This document shows positions 52,230 through 61,207 of a stretch of 64,000 nt of DNA, piece by piece. The stretch lies in the NCBI RefSeq assembly GCF_001422245.1, contig NZ_LMMM01000015.1, positions 13,389-77,388 of the forward strand, in the 5' to 3' direction. Origin of the DNA: Rhizobium sp. Leaf262 (GTDB lineage: Bacteria > Pseudomonadota > Alphaproteobacteria > Rhizobiales > Rhizobiaceae). The notes beneath the pieces were generated by a model. The model was not told the DNA's origin, searched no databases, and saw only the letters and a program-made list of their open reading frames with translations. Positions within the stretch are counted from its first letter, which is position 1. Every line of letters starts with the position of its first letter. The position numbers and the translations under genes are program-made.

Positions 52230-54446
52230 TTACGCATAGCGTCTGGCAGTGTTGGTGGAGACGTCTGGCGTGCCTCGTCCCATGCGCGCTACAACCGTTC
52301 GCAGCTGTTGACCTGCCGAGCCGAGCTGGAAGCGGGAGAGAAGATCGCTCAGTTTCTGGCTTTCCTGTGCAAGGCCCGCACCCGCGGCATTCATCTCTTC
52401 CACCATGGCAGCATTCTGCTGCGTTGCCTGGTCCATGTGGTTCACAGCGGTATTGACTTCCGCAAGCCCGGAAGACTGTTCCTGCGCCGCCGTTGCAATG
52501 GCATCCATATGGGCATTGACGACCTGCACAAGTTGCTCGATGGCAGACAGTCCCTCGCCGGTGTCACTCACAAGCTTCACGCCCTCCGACACCGCAAGCG
52601 TCGAATTGTTGATCAGCGACTTGATCTCCTTGGCCGCATTTGCCGAACGCTGTGCGAGTTCACGCACCTCCTGGGCAACGACCGCAAAGCCTTTGCCAGC
52701 TTCACCGGCTCTTGCAGCCTCGACACCGGCATTCAAAGCCAGCAGGTTCGTCTGGAAAGCAATCTCGTCGATGACCGAGATGATCTGGTTGATCTGGCGC
52801 GACGATTCTTCAATCCGCTGCATGGCTGTTACGGCATCGCGCACCACAGCGCCCGATTTGTCGGCGTGGCTGCGTGCATCCCGCACGATATCGCGTGCTT
52901 CCGCCGTGCGCTTGGACGTCGCCACAACGTTGGCGGTGATCTCTTCCAGCGCTGCTGCGGTCTCCTCCAACGAAGCCGCCTGCTGTTCGGTGCGCTTGGC
53001 CAGATTGTCGGATGCGTCAGAAATCTCCTTCGAGCCGCCGGTGACGGTCGAGACCGAATTTTCGACAGAGACAAGAGCCTCACGCAGATGACGAACGGAT
53101 GTGTTGAAATCGGACCGCAGCGCCTCGAACTGGGCTGTCATCGGCGTGTCGATCTCGCATTGCATGTCACCCTGTGCAAGCCGACGCAGGTTCGCCGCAA
53201 AGGTCCGCGTGGTCTCGTTCAGCCGCTCCTCGGCTTCCGCCTCGGCACGCGCCTGCATTTCAGCCCGCTCCGATTCCGCACGGTTGCGGATCACCACGGC
53301 TTCCGCCTCAAGCTCGGCATTGCGAATGGCCGACTGGCGGAACACTTCGACGGCACTGGCCATCTCGCCGATCTCGTCCTTGCGTCCAAGATGCGGAATG
53401 CTGCTGTCCTTGTCGCCATCGGCCAATGCGCCCATGCGGTTCGAAATGCCTCGAATAGCCGACGAGAGAGCTTTGAAGACGGAGACGGACAATGCAATCG
53501 TCAGCACAATCAAAAGGCCCATGCTGACCAGCATGATCGTGAGCTGGCGGCTGGCGGCATCGATCTTCGTCTGTGCCAATTGATTGAGATTGTCAGCCGT
53601 TGCCTTCAACATGGTGCCAAAGGCGTCGCGGCGTGCGTTCATTGCTGCATTCCACGCGCCAAGATCATTCGGTGCGGGCGTATAGGTGACGTTGTTGGCC
53701 ATATTGTCGACGGTCTTTTCAATCAACTGCCCATCAGGCAACTGCCAGAAACGACTGTAGTCGGCCATCAGATTGGCGGGAACGAATTCCTGCATGGTCT
53801 TCACCGAATTCGTGATCAGCCCCTTGCCGTTGAAAAGGTGCTTCAGGTCTTCGATGGCAATGCTGCCTGCCTGCGAATATTTCCGACCCAGCGTGAGGAA
53901 AATCAGGTAACCGTTGTTGGTCTGAAGAAAAGCGTAATAGCCACGGATACCGCGGGACAGTTCCGCATCCTCGACGAGATTGCCTGCCCGACCGGCTATA
54001 TCCAAGCCCACGGAAGAGATGGGCTGCAGATATTTCAACGGAAGGAGCGGATCGGGATCATTGGCATCGACCTTGCTGCGATACTCGGCAAGGTTGGAGA
54101 AATTCTGCACCAACTTCGTCTTCAGCCCCGCCAGGAGCGGATCTTCTTTCCCTGCCGGAAACGCCACATCATAGGTGCGCAGCAGCTCGGCATAATCCTG
54201 ATCGGTCTCCCGTCGCGACGCCGACCTGTCTGCGGCTGTTGCGCCGGCTTCTGCCGGCATGGAGCGCTGAAGCGCCGCACCTGCCCTGGCCACACGCACC
54301 AGTTCGACGGCCTTCTGCATCGCCAGGAAATGGCCATAGGCGCTTTGGCTTGCCATGGCACCAAGAATAACGGTTGCAAGCAACGGTACGATGGCCAGCA
54401 TCGTCAACTGCGTGCGGAACGAAAACACTTTCACAAAACCAAACAT
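52230..54446 (-). CDS. Methyl-accepting chemotaxis protein with NIT-like sensor
   Basis: A 738-residue transmembrane chemoreceptor. One membrane helix at about 13-33 and another near 305-325 bracket a helical periplasmic sensor. That sensor has [21 protein letters not shown] and the spacing of nitrate/nitrite-sensing (NIT) domains. HAMP repeats follow (about 325-380 and 430-480), then the signalling domain whose hairpin tip reads [27 protein letters not shown] (in parts, about 590-616) with [14 protein letters not shown]. No C-terminal CheR-tethering pentapeptide is seen (end TARRYA). It stands alone and steers motility towards an unknown ligand, possibly a substrate of the adjoining operons. 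Confidence 0.92.
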   Translation of the reverse strand: MFGFVKVFSFRTQLTMLAIVPLLATVILGAMASQSAYGHFLAMQKAVELVRVARAGAALQRSMPAEAGATAADRSASRRETDQDYAELLRTYDVAFPAGKEDPLLAGLKTKLVQNFSNLAEYRSKVDANDPDPLLPLKYLQPISSVGLDIAGRAGNLVEDAELSRGIRGYYAFLQTNNGYLIFLTLGRKYSQAGSIAIEDLKHLFNGKGLITNSVKTMQEFVPANLMADYSRFWQLPDGQLIEKTVDNMANNVTYTPAPNDLGAWNAAMNARRDAFGTMLKATADNLNQLAQTKIDAASRQLTIMLVSMGLLIVLTIALSVSVFKALSSAIRGISNRMGALADGDKDSSIPHLGRKDEIGEMASAVEVFRQSAIRNAELEAEAVVIRNRAESERAEMQARAEAEAEERLNETTRTFAANLRRLAQGDMQCEIDTPMTAQFEALRSDFNTSVRHLREALVSVENSVSTVTGGSKEISDASDNLAKRTEQQAASLEETAAALEEITANVVATSKRTAEARDIVRDARSHADKSGAVVRDAVTAMQRIEESSRQINQIISVIDEIAFQTNLLALNAGVEAARAGEAGKGFAVVAQEVRELAQRSANAAKEIKSLINNSTLAVSEGVKLVSDTGEGLSAIEQLVQVVNAHMDAIATAAQEQSSGLAEVNTAVNHMDQATQQNAAMVEEMNAAGAGLAQESQKLSDLLSRFQLGSAGQQLRTVVARMGRGTPDVSTNTARRYA

Positions 54447-54840
54447 TACAATTCCCCTGAACTCCCGGTGACAACCGAGATCCCTTACCCACGAAAATTA
54501 CTCTCAATTATAGAAATATATATTACGAATAAGCTAAAATTTTCGAAATTAATCGAAACGGCAGAGTTTTAGTGGATCATCATATATGTACGCCTCGGAC
54601 GTGGCCTTAGGTTTGGCGTTAGCGATTAGAAAAAATCAATAGAATGCGTCTGCTGGAATAAACTTCTACCCTTGGCCTCCTTCATCGAATGGCGTTTCCC
54701 AATCGCCCTCGCGCGGGCACTCGGCGGTCTGGCTTCATCGATGAGCTCCGATATTGTCTGGAGGTCTTCGCATGGCTTAGCGGCCGGGCGACTGGACCAC
54801 CCGGCCCCGAAATATTCAGCATGACAATCAGGATGACGGC
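54447..54840. other. Divergent promoter region, no gene seen
   Basis: The first 140 bases, next to the chemoreceptor start, are AT-rich with TTCGAAATTAATCGAAA. The stretch ATTAGAAAAAATCAATAGAATGCGTCTG near 54626 weakly echoes the motif found at 56008 and 60913. A GGCCGGGCGAC...CACCCGGCC dyad lies near 54781-54812, just before the monooxygenase gene. Confidence 0.4.
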
Positions 54841-55911
54841 ATGAGCGGCGCGAATGAATTTCTCTGGTACATCCCAAACGATACAAAGGCGGGCCACCGG
54901 GGAGATACGGCCTCTACAGATCACAACAGCCTCGCGACGCTGACATCCCACGCCAAGGCGCTGGAGAAAAACGGCTGGAAAGGCGCATTGATCGGCACCG
55001 GATGGGGACGCCCGGACACCTTTACGGTGGCCACCGCGATTGCCGCCCAGACTTCGACCTTTGAGCCACTCGCCGCCATTCGCCCCGGCTACTGGCAACC
55101 CGCCCATTTTGCTTCCGCTGCTGCCACCCTCGATCAACTCTCAGAGGGACGACTGCGCATCAACATCGTCTCGGGACGGGATGATCTCGCAGCCTATGGA
55201 GACAGCGAGGGTGATCAGACTGAGCGATATTCCCGCACGAAGGAATTCATGAGGTTGGTCCGCAGGCTCTGGACCGAAGAGGATGTGAGTTTTCAAGGGG
55301 AGCATTTCCAGGTCAGGCAGTCGACTGCACAGCCCCGAATCCAGCGTCGGGACGACAGGCTCCATCCGAAACTCTACTTCGGTGGCGCATCGGAGGCCGC
55401 CGAACGCGTTGCCGCAACGGAAGCGGATATCCAGCTATTCTGGGGCGAGCCGCTGCAATCCATAGAGGAGCGAATCTCGAGATTGAAGGATTTGAGCAAA
55501 CGGCTCGACCGTGACCTGCCTCCTCTGGAATTCGGGCTGCGCATCACCACACTCGTCAGAAGTTCGACCGCCGAAGCGTGGAGGGATGCCGAAAGCAAGG
55601 TGGCCGAGATGGCAAAAGGCAGCGGCACGCGGTGGAATGATCACCTTCAGTCCGTTGCCGTAGGCCAGCAGCGATTGTTCGACCTTCAGAAACAGGGCGA
55701 CGTACTGGATGACAACCTTTACACCGCCCCGGGACGCGTGGGCGGTGGCGGCGCAGGCACGACCTGGCTCGTCGGATCGGCAGAAGATGTCGCTGCATCA
55801 CTGCGCAAATATCGGGAACTCGGCATAACGAAATTCATCTTGTCAGACACGCCTTATCTCGCGGAGATCGAGCGACAGGGGCAACAACTGCTTCCACTGC
55901 TCAAAGATTAA
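54841..55911 (+). CDS. LLM-class flavin-dependent monooxygenase (SsuD-like)
   Basis: A 356-residue bacterial luciferase-like (beta/alpha)8 monooxygenase close in style to alkanesulfonate monooxygenase: FLWYIPNDTKAGHRGDT at the start, AIRPGYWQPAHFASAAATLDQLSEGRLRINIVSG (in parts, about 80-113), and the C-terminal GVG-like GGGGAGTTWLVGSAEDVAASLRKY. It uses reduced FMN and O2 to split a C-S or similar bond. No dedicated SsuE reductase is adjacent. It opens the organosulfur-type region that continues to the end of the window. Confidence 0.87.
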   Translation: MSGANEFLWYIPNDTKAGHRGDTASTDHNSLATLTSHAKALEKNGWKGALIGTGWGRPDTFTVATAIAAQTSTFEPLAAIRPGYWQPAHFASAAATLDQLSEGRLRINIVSGRDDLAAYGDSEGDQTERYSRTKEFMRLVRRLWTEEDVSFQGEHFQVRQSTAQPRIQRRDDRLHPKLYFGGASEAAERVAATEADIQLFWGEPLQSIEERISRLKDLSKRLDRDLPPLEFGLRITTLVRSSTAEAWRDAESKVAEMAKGSGTRWNDHLQSVAVGQQRLFDLQKQGDVLDDNLYTAPGRVGGGGAGTTWLVGSAEDVAASLRKYRELGITKFILSDTPYLAEIERQGQQLLPLLKD

Positions 55912-56007
55912 TTTGGTCCGTGGCTCGCGAGCCGATGGACGTCTGTGAGGCGCTCTATCAGGAGGCGTGCGCGAAAACGGCCGAAGCTGGAATGAAATTC
56001 TATTAAT

Positions 56008-56034
56008 TCACTAGAAATAGAATGACCGGTCTTC
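56008..56034 (+). promoter_or_regulatory. Shared promoter-proximal motif, copy A
   Basis: TCACTAGAAATAGAATGACCGGTCTTC aligns over 27 positions with TCCATAGAAAAAGAACAACCAGTCTTT at 60913. Copy A is 86 bases before the ketopantoate-reductase-like start. Conservation ahead of two separate transcription units of the same region suggests a common activator site or promoter. Confidence 0.5.
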
Positions 56035-56119
56035 CTTGTTATTGCCTGGGCACCGTAGAGTTTCGGCCACCAGAGACTTCATCTCTGGCTCACTCCTCCC
56101 GGGAAGGCGATCAAGACAG

Positions 56120-57145
56120 ATGCCACGCTATGTAATTATTGGAGCCGGTGCGGTTGGCGCAAGCTTGGCGGCGCAATTTGCCTTAACCGGCATCGACTAC
56201 GTTCTGATAGGACGTGGCGCCCAGGTGAACCATATCAGGCAGCATGGGCTGACCTTCCAGAGACCCGGTGGCTCACGCCAGATCGCGCTGGAAGCGTTCG
56301 ATGTCGCGGATGCGCCGGAATTGCATTCCGATGACGTTCTGCTGCTCACCGTCAAATCGCAGGATGCCGCAAGCGCGCTGGCTTTCTGGTCCTGGCGGAA
56401 CGTTTCAGGGACGGATGCGCCGGCAGCAACGGCTGTTCCCATCGTCACGTTTCAAAATGGGCTTGCAACGGAAGCCGCTGCACTGCGAACCTTCGCCAGG
56501 GTGTATGGCGCAAGCATTTTGACGCCCGCAAGATTTACGCAGACCGGAACCGTGGTCGCCGCTGGCGAGCCCGAACTGGGAATCGTAACGGTGGGGCGCT
56601 TTCCATCAGGAGACGACAAAACCAGCAAGCAGATAGCCACCGACTTGAAAAGAGCTGGTTATCTCGCCGAGGTGACGAATGACATTCGTCGCTGGAAGGC
56701 TGCCAAGCTTTTGCACAATGTGGGCAATGTGCTCGAACTGTTCGACGGTGCGGAAACGTTACGCGAGATCGTTGGTGCGGCCATCATCGAGGAAGCCCGG
56801 CAGGCGCTCGCGGCAGCGGGCTACACCTTCGCCTCCCCCTCGGAGCGAACAGTCGATATCAGCAACTGGCGTGTCGCACCCGACAGCGGAATCGTGCGCG
56901 GTCAGCAATCGACCTGGCAAAGCTTTACGCGCGGCGCCTCGAGCGAGGTCGATTTCCTCAATGGTGAGATCGTTCTTCTCGGTCGTCTCCATGGCATTGC
57001 CACGCCCTACAACGAGGTCGTGCAGGCTCTCGCCGGAGAACTTGCCCAGCGCGGCACATTCACAGCACCCCTGCCCCTGGAAGCGATCATCTCACGTCTG
57101 GATGGCGTTGATCCGTCACCGCCCGCGCTGGCTGTCGGAACATGA
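56120..57145 (+). CDS. Ketopantoate reductase-like oxidoreductase (ApbA/PanE family)
   Basis: A 341-residue NADPH-dependent reductase of the ApbA/PanE family: GAGAVGASLA (residues 8-17), then a C-terminal helical domain with WKAAKLLHNVGNVLELF (lysine/asparagine site) and SFTRGASSEVDFLNGEIVLLGR (in parts). The family reduces 2-ketoacids; copies in catabolic clusters are usually not the pantothenate enzyme. I use the ATG 56120, preceded by GGGAAGG; the upstream open frame is not conserved. It leads a unit with a TetR gene and a DsbA-like gene. Confidence 0.86.
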   Translation: MPRYVIIGAGAVGASLAAQFALTGIDYVLIGRGAQVNHIRQHGLTFQRPGGSRQIALEAFDVADAPELHSDDVLLLTVKSQDAASALAFWSWRNVSGTDAPAATAVPIVTFQNGLATEAAALRTFARVYGASILTPARFTQTGTVVAAGEPELGIVTVGRFPSGDDKTSKQIATDLKRAGYLAEVTNDIRRWKAAKLLHNVGNVLELFDGAETLREIVGAAIIEEARQALAAAGYTFASPSERTVDISNWRVAPDSGIVRGQQSTWQSFTRGASSEVDFLNGEIVLLGRLHGIATPYNEVVQALAGELAQRGTFTAPLPLEAIISRLDGVDPSPPALAVGT

Positions 57146-57193
57146 TGGAGCTAGCCACCCAATGAATTTCATCCGACAGTTCGAAGCGGAACA

Positions 57194-57775
57194 ATGAGAG
57201 AAGCCATATCAGACCACATCATCGCCGCAGCCGGCACCCTTTTCTACCGAGAAGGAATCCGGGCCGTTGGCATCGACAGGATCATCGAAGAAGCAAGGGT
57301 CGCCAAGGCAACGCTTTACCGGCACTTCCCCTCGAAGGACCATCTCGTCGCCGCCTATCTGGAAGCGCGCCATGAACGGGTGATCCAGTCTCTGCAGGAG
57401 GTACTCTCCAACGCGACGTCCCCAAGAGAGCAGATCAACTCGATCTTCGAGCAACTCTACGAGAAAGCCAGCAGCCCGGATTTCCGCGGTTGCGCCTTCG
57501 CACTTGCCGTTGCCGAGCACTGGGATTCCGAAAAAGTCTCATCCGTTGCCCGCACTCACAAAGTCGTGGTGCGAGAACTCTTTGCGACTGTTCTGGCGAA
57601 AGCGGGCGGCACGACCGATCTGGCCGCTGCCCATCTTGCACTTCTTTATGAAGGCGCTCTGGCGACGGTCGCTGTCGGGCGGGATGCAAAGGCCGTGCTT
57701 GTTGCGCGGGACTGTGCGTTGTCCGTGTTTGACGCAGCCGCCACCTTCCATCACCCCAACCGAAAGCAAGCATAA
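57194..57775 (+). CDS. TetR-family regulator
   Basis: A 193-residue TetR-type repressor. The helix-turn-helix is IIAAAGTLFYREGIRAVGIDRIIEEARVAKATLYRHFPSKDHLVAAYL (about 9-55, in parts). A mostly helical ligand domain follows. It lies within the plus-strand unit and ends where the next gene starts, so it is probably autoregulatory and controls the KPR-like and DsbA-like genes. Confidence 0.88.
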   Translation: MREAISDHIIAAAGTLFYREGIRAVGIDRIIEEARVAKATLYRHFPSKDHLVAAYLEARHERVIQSLQEVLSNATSPREQINSIFEQLYEKASSPDFRGCAFALAVAEHWDSEKVSSVARTHKVVVRELFATVLAKAGGTTDLAAAHLALLYEGALATVAVGRDAKAVLVARDCALSVFDAAATFHHPNRKQA

Positions 57776-58378
57776 ATGACAAAGACCATCGATTACTTCT
57801 TCAGCATCGGTTCACCGTGGGCCTTCATCGGGCTCGAGGCGTTTTCAGCACTAGCGGGCCAGTATGGCGCAGCGATAAAGCCCCATGTCATCCCGTTGAT
57901 CGAGGAAAATGGCGGCATCTATTCACGCAACCGTCCCGAAATTCGGCGTGCCTACTGGATGAAGGATCTCAAGCGCTGGGCGTCGGTGCGAGGCAAGGTC
58001 TTGAACTTCGACAACCGCGCAAGCCTGTCCGATCCGGCACCGGCAGGTGCGCTGGTCGCCGCAGCCATCGAGCGCGGTGACGACTGGCTCGCATTGACCC
58101 TTGCGCTTCAGGAGGCGTTCTGGGTTCGCGGCGAAGACATTGGCAAGCTGGATGTTCGCCTGTCGATTGCCGGTGCGGCGGGGTTAGACGGCACGGCATT
58201 GGAAGAGCACGCTCAAAGCGAGGCTGCGCAGGCATTTCGCACATCCAGTTACGACGTGGCAAAGACCGCAGGCGTGTTCGGCGTGCCCACCTATCGCTAC
58301 GAGGGTGAGCTTTATTGGGGGCAAGACAGCCTTCCATTCCTCGAACGCCATCTGAAGGGCGAGAAGCTTGCCGCTTAG
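57776..58378 (+). CDS. DsbA-family / 2-hydroxychromene-2-carboxylate isomerase-like protein
   Basis: A 200-residue thioredoxin-fold protein. It begins IDYFFSIGSPWAFIGLEAF, the HCCA isomerase wording in which Ser replaces the DsbA CxxC and binds glutathione, and has the cis-proline loop GVFGVPTYRYEGELYWGQD near the C-terminus. Hence a glutathione-dependent isomerase or transferase rather than a disulfide oxidase. The ATG directly follows the TetR stop. No aromatic pathway neighbour pins the substrate. Confidence 0.84.
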   Translation: MTKTIDYFFSIGSPWAFIGLEAFSALAGQYGAAIKPHVIPLIEENGGIYSRNRPEIRRAYWMKDLKRWASVRGKVLNFDNRASLSDPAPAGALVAAAIERGDDWLALTLALQEAFWVRGEDIGKLDVRLSIAGAAGLDGTALEEHAQSEAAQAFRTSSYDVAKTAGVFGVPTYRYEGELYWGQDSLPFLERHLKGEKLAA

Positions 58379-58502
58379 CCGCCGACGTGATGAGTCAGGT
58401 AGCACGACCGCCTGCCTCATCCGCATGGATGCGTTTGCATCAGAGCCTTCATAATGCTCGCCGCAACAGCACATTCGAACACAGGCGATGGTGAGGACCG
58501 AG

Positions 58503-60803
58503 ATGACGTCTTTCAAACCCCACAGTTCTCATTGGGGCGCTTTTTCCGGTCGTGTTGAAAATGGCCGGCTGGAAATCAGGCCGCACGACAATGATCCCTA
58601 CCCTTCGCCATTGCTCGGCAACCTGCCGGCTGTGGCAGACAGCCCGGTCCGCGTCAGGCGTCCTGCCGTCAGGCGCGGGTGGCTGGAAGCAGCGCATGAC
58701 CACGCACAGCGGCGCGGCGGGGACGAGTTCGTCGAAATATCCTGGGACGAAGCCGAAGCACTGGTCGCCGCAGAACTGCGCCGGGTCTATCAGACGCATG
58801 GGCCGCAATCCGTGTTCGGCGGTTCATACGGCTGGGCGAGCGCCGGCCGGTTTCACCATGCCCAAAGTCAAATCCACCGGTTTCTCAACGTTCTCGGCGG
58901 CTATGTGCGCTCCGTCAACACCTATAGTTCGGGGGCGGCGATGGTCATCATCCCGCATGCCCTTGGACCTTACGACAATTTCGACCGCAAGAGCGTTACC
59001 TGGGACGCCATTGAACGCAGCACCGAACTCGTATTGGCGTTCGGCGGCATGGCGATCAAGAACGCCGATGTCCATGGCGGCGGTATCAGCACACACACGG
59101 TTCGGCAAAAACTGGGCGGGGCCGGACAGCGAGGCGCGCACTTCATCTCCGTCAGTCCGTTGAGAGACGATTTTCCCGCAGAGTTGAGCGCCGAGTGGCT
59201 GCCACTCAAACCCGGTACGGACGTGGCACTGATGCTGGGGCTCGCTTACGCCCTTGTCAGTGAACGACTGCACGATCAGGCGTTTCTACGCCGCTACACC
59301 GTGGGGTATGACAGGTTCGAGACATATCTGCTCGGCGAAGCCGATGGCGAACCGAAGAGTCCGGAATGGGCCGCATCGATCTGCGGTATCGATCCCGACA
59401 CAATCCGCAGTCTTGCGCGAAAAATGGCAGGCAGCAGAACCCTGATCACTGTCAGCCACTCCCTCCAGCGGGCCGATTATGGCGAACAGCCGGTCTGGAT
59501 GGGAATTGTGCTCGCTTCGATGCTCGGCCAGATCGGGCTTGATGGCGGAGGGTTTTCCTATTCTCTCGGCGCGCTCGGCAATATCGGCAATAACCTACTG
59601 GCCGTCCCCCTGCCGACGCTTGGCCAGTTTAAAAATCCCGTATCGGACTATATTCCCTGCGCCCGAATTGCGGACATGTTGCTCAATCCCGGCGGCACAT
59701 TCGAGTACAACGGACATTCACTTCGCTACCCCCACATTCGCCTTGTCTATTGGGCTGGCGGCAACCCTTTTCATCACCATCAGGATATCAACCGGCTGAG
59801 GGCAGCCTTCAAACGCCCGGAGACGATCATCGTCCACGAATCCGCCTGGACCTCCACCGCGCGCCACGCCGACATTGTGCTTCCTGCAACGACCACGCTT
59901 GAGCGTGACGATATCGGTGCCGCCGATCGCGACCCACTGATGATCGCGATGAAGCGCCTTATAGAGCCTGTCGGCGAAGCGCGTGACGACTTTGACATTT
60001 TCGCTGGTATTGCATGCCAACTCGGCCTGGAGGAGCCATTTACAGAGGGGCGCAGCAGCAGAGAATGGCTGGCCTACCTGTATGAAACGACGCGTACTGC
60101 ACTTGCGTCTCAGGGGCATGATGCGCCCGACTTCGAGACTTTCTGGCAGAGGGGCGAACTCCCGCTTCCAACGAAGGAAGATCAGGGTGGCCCGGCACGG
60201 TCGTTTCGACTGGACCCGACTGCCAACCGCCTGCCAACGCCCTCCGGCAAGATCGAAATCTTTTCGGAGACGGTGGAGGGCTTCGGCTATGACGATTGCA
60301 AGGGACACCCGCGCTGGTTCCCAGCAAAAAGCGAAGTCTCAGATGAGGTCGCGCTTTACCCGTTCCATCTCGTCTGCAACCAGCCCCACCAACGGCTGCA
60401 CAGTCAATTGGACTATGGGGCGTTCAGCCGCTCGAAAAAGATCAGGGATCGTGAGCCCGTTCGCATCAACCCGAAAGACGCGCATGCGCGAGGAATTTCT
60501 GACGGCGATATCGTCAGGCTGTCCAATGACCGCGGCAGTTGCCTTGCAGCCGCGACCCTGAGCGATCAGCTCATGCCGGGCGTTTTGCAACTCGCAACGG
60601 GAGCATGGTTCGAGCCGCAGGATGCCACTGCAGAGAAAACCATGTGCGTTCACGGCAATCCCAATATCCTGACGCGAGATATCGGCACCTCGAAGCTTGC
60701 GCAAGGATGCACCGGCCAAATCACAAGGGTTCAACTTGAACGATATGTCGGACCCGTCCCGCCGGTCCATATTTTCGATGCCCCGAAGTTCGGATCTCGG
60801 TGA
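58503..60803 (+). CDS. Molybdopterin-dependent sulfoxide/N-oxide reductase (BisC-like)
   Basis: A 766-residue molybdenum enzyme of the DMSO reductase family, BisC/TorA branch. It lacks the N-terminal Fe-S cysteine motif and begins TSFKPHSSHWGAFSG. The Mo-ligand serine region reads GGSYGWASAGRFHHAQSQ (106-123), and the C-terminal molydopterin-binding domain has FHLVCNQPHQRLHSQLDYG and PVRINPKDAHARGISDGD. No signal peptide, so cytoplasmic like BisC, which repairs biotin sulfoxide and reduces methionine sulfoxide. I take the ATG 58503 with GAGGACC upstream; the ATG at 58488 is an alternative. It fits the organosulfur theme. Confidence 0.88.
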   Translation: MTSFKPHSSHWGAFSGRVENGRLEIRPHDNDPYPSPLLGNLPAVADSPVRVRRPAVRRGWLEAAHDHAQRRGGDEFVEISWDEAEALVAAELRRVYQTHGPQSVFGGSYGWASAGRFHHAQSQIHRFLNVLGGYVRSVNTYSSGAAMVIIPHALGPYDNFDRKSVTWDAIERSTELVLAFGGMAIKNADVHGGGISTHTVRQKLGGAGQRGAHFISVSPLRDDFPAELSAEWLPLKPGTDVALMLGLAYALVSERLHDQAFLRRYTVGYDRFETYLLGEADGEPKSPEWAASICGIDPDTIRSLARKMAGSRTLITVSHSLQRADYGEQPVWMGIVLASMLGQIGLDGGGFSYSLGALGNIGNNLLAVPLPTLGQFKNPVSDYIPCARIADMLLNPGGTFEYNGHSLRYPHIRLVYWAGGNPFHHHQDINRLRAAFKRPETIIVHESAWTSTARHADIVLPATTTLERDDIGAADRDPLMIAMKRLIEPVGEARDDFDIFAGIACQLGLEEPFTEGRSSREWLAYLYETTRTALASQGHDAPDFETFWQRGELPLPTKEDQGGPARSFRLDPTANRLPTPSGKIEIFSETVEGFGYDDCKGHPRWFPAKSEVSDEVALYPFHLVCNQPHQRLHSQLDYGAFSRSKKIRDREPVRINPKDAHARGISDGDIVRLSNDRGSCLAAATLSDQLMPGVLQLATGAWFEPQDATAEKTMCVHGNPNILTRDIGTSKLAQGCTGQITRVQLERYVGPVPPVHIFDAPKFGSR

Positions 60804-61002
60804 GTGCCAACCCAACATGCCAGGGCAAAATGTCAACGGCGTGCGTCAGTTCGACAAGGCTGAAACACCAATCCAACCAGCAGCGAAAATGGCGATAAAT
60901 TAATCCCCTAATTCCATAGAAAAAGAACAACCAGTCTTTCTCTCTTTCACGTCGCTGCTAATGTGTTGGCACGATGAACATCTCACAGCAGGGGACTGCG
61001 TC
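60804..61002. other. Intergenic promoter region of dipeptide-type ABC operon
   Basis: No gene seen up to the leader frame at 61003. It holds the conserved motif at 60913-60938; the whole gap to the binding-protein start is 404 bases. Confidence 0.45.
60913..60938 (+). promoter_or_regulatory. Shared promoter-proximal motif, copy B
   Basis: TCCATAGAAAAAGAACAACCAGTCTT, the partner of copy A at 56008. It lies 64 bases before the leader ORF start and 269 before the binding-protein gene. Confidence 0.5.
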
Positions 61003-61056
61003 ATGACTGTAATATGTAGAAGCGGGCGCGCTGCGAGAACTGGCAAGCAACGCTAA
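61003..61056 (+). CDS. Putative 17-residue leader peptide
   Basis: An ATG with CAGGGGA nine bases upstream opens a 17-codon frame translating MTVICRSGRAARTGKQR, ending in TAA at 61054-61056. It is basic, has one cysteine, and its stop lies inside a stem structure (61030-61072) that precedes the ABC operon. These are features of regulatory leader peptides, where ribosome progress sets downstream expression. No run of a single regulatory codon is present apart from four arginines. Function unproven; a chance frame cannot be excluded. Confidence 0.45.
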   Translation: MTVICRSGRAARTGKQR

Positions 61057-61072
61057 ACGCGCCAGCCGCAGC
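61030..61072 (+). promoter_or_regulatory. Possible attenuator stem overlapping leader stop
   Basis: GCTGCG (61030-61035) pairs with CGCAGC (61067-61072) and CTGGC (61040-61044) with GCCAG (61061-61065), enclosing the leader stop. An alternative pairing of GGCGCG (61025-61030) with CGCGCC (61058-61063) would exclude it. A TTTTTT run follows at about 61148. Confidence 0.4.
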
Positions 61073-61207
61073 AGCACCCGTCAATTCCACATCATCAGGC
61101 TTTTGGTCCGCATCGCAAAGATGACGCGGAAGCGGGATGTCGCACGCTTTTTTGCGACCCTTCACAAGCCAGCACATGTTCAAATTCGTCTCCTATCAGG
61201 ATTGCAT

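Noticed and set aside
52308..54572. 754-codon open frame antisense to the chemoreceptor gene
   Set aside because: It exists because the GC-rich third positions of the chemoreceptor gene keep the opposite strand open. The translation is His/Arg/Gln-rich without any domain, while the minus strand encodes a textbook MCP.
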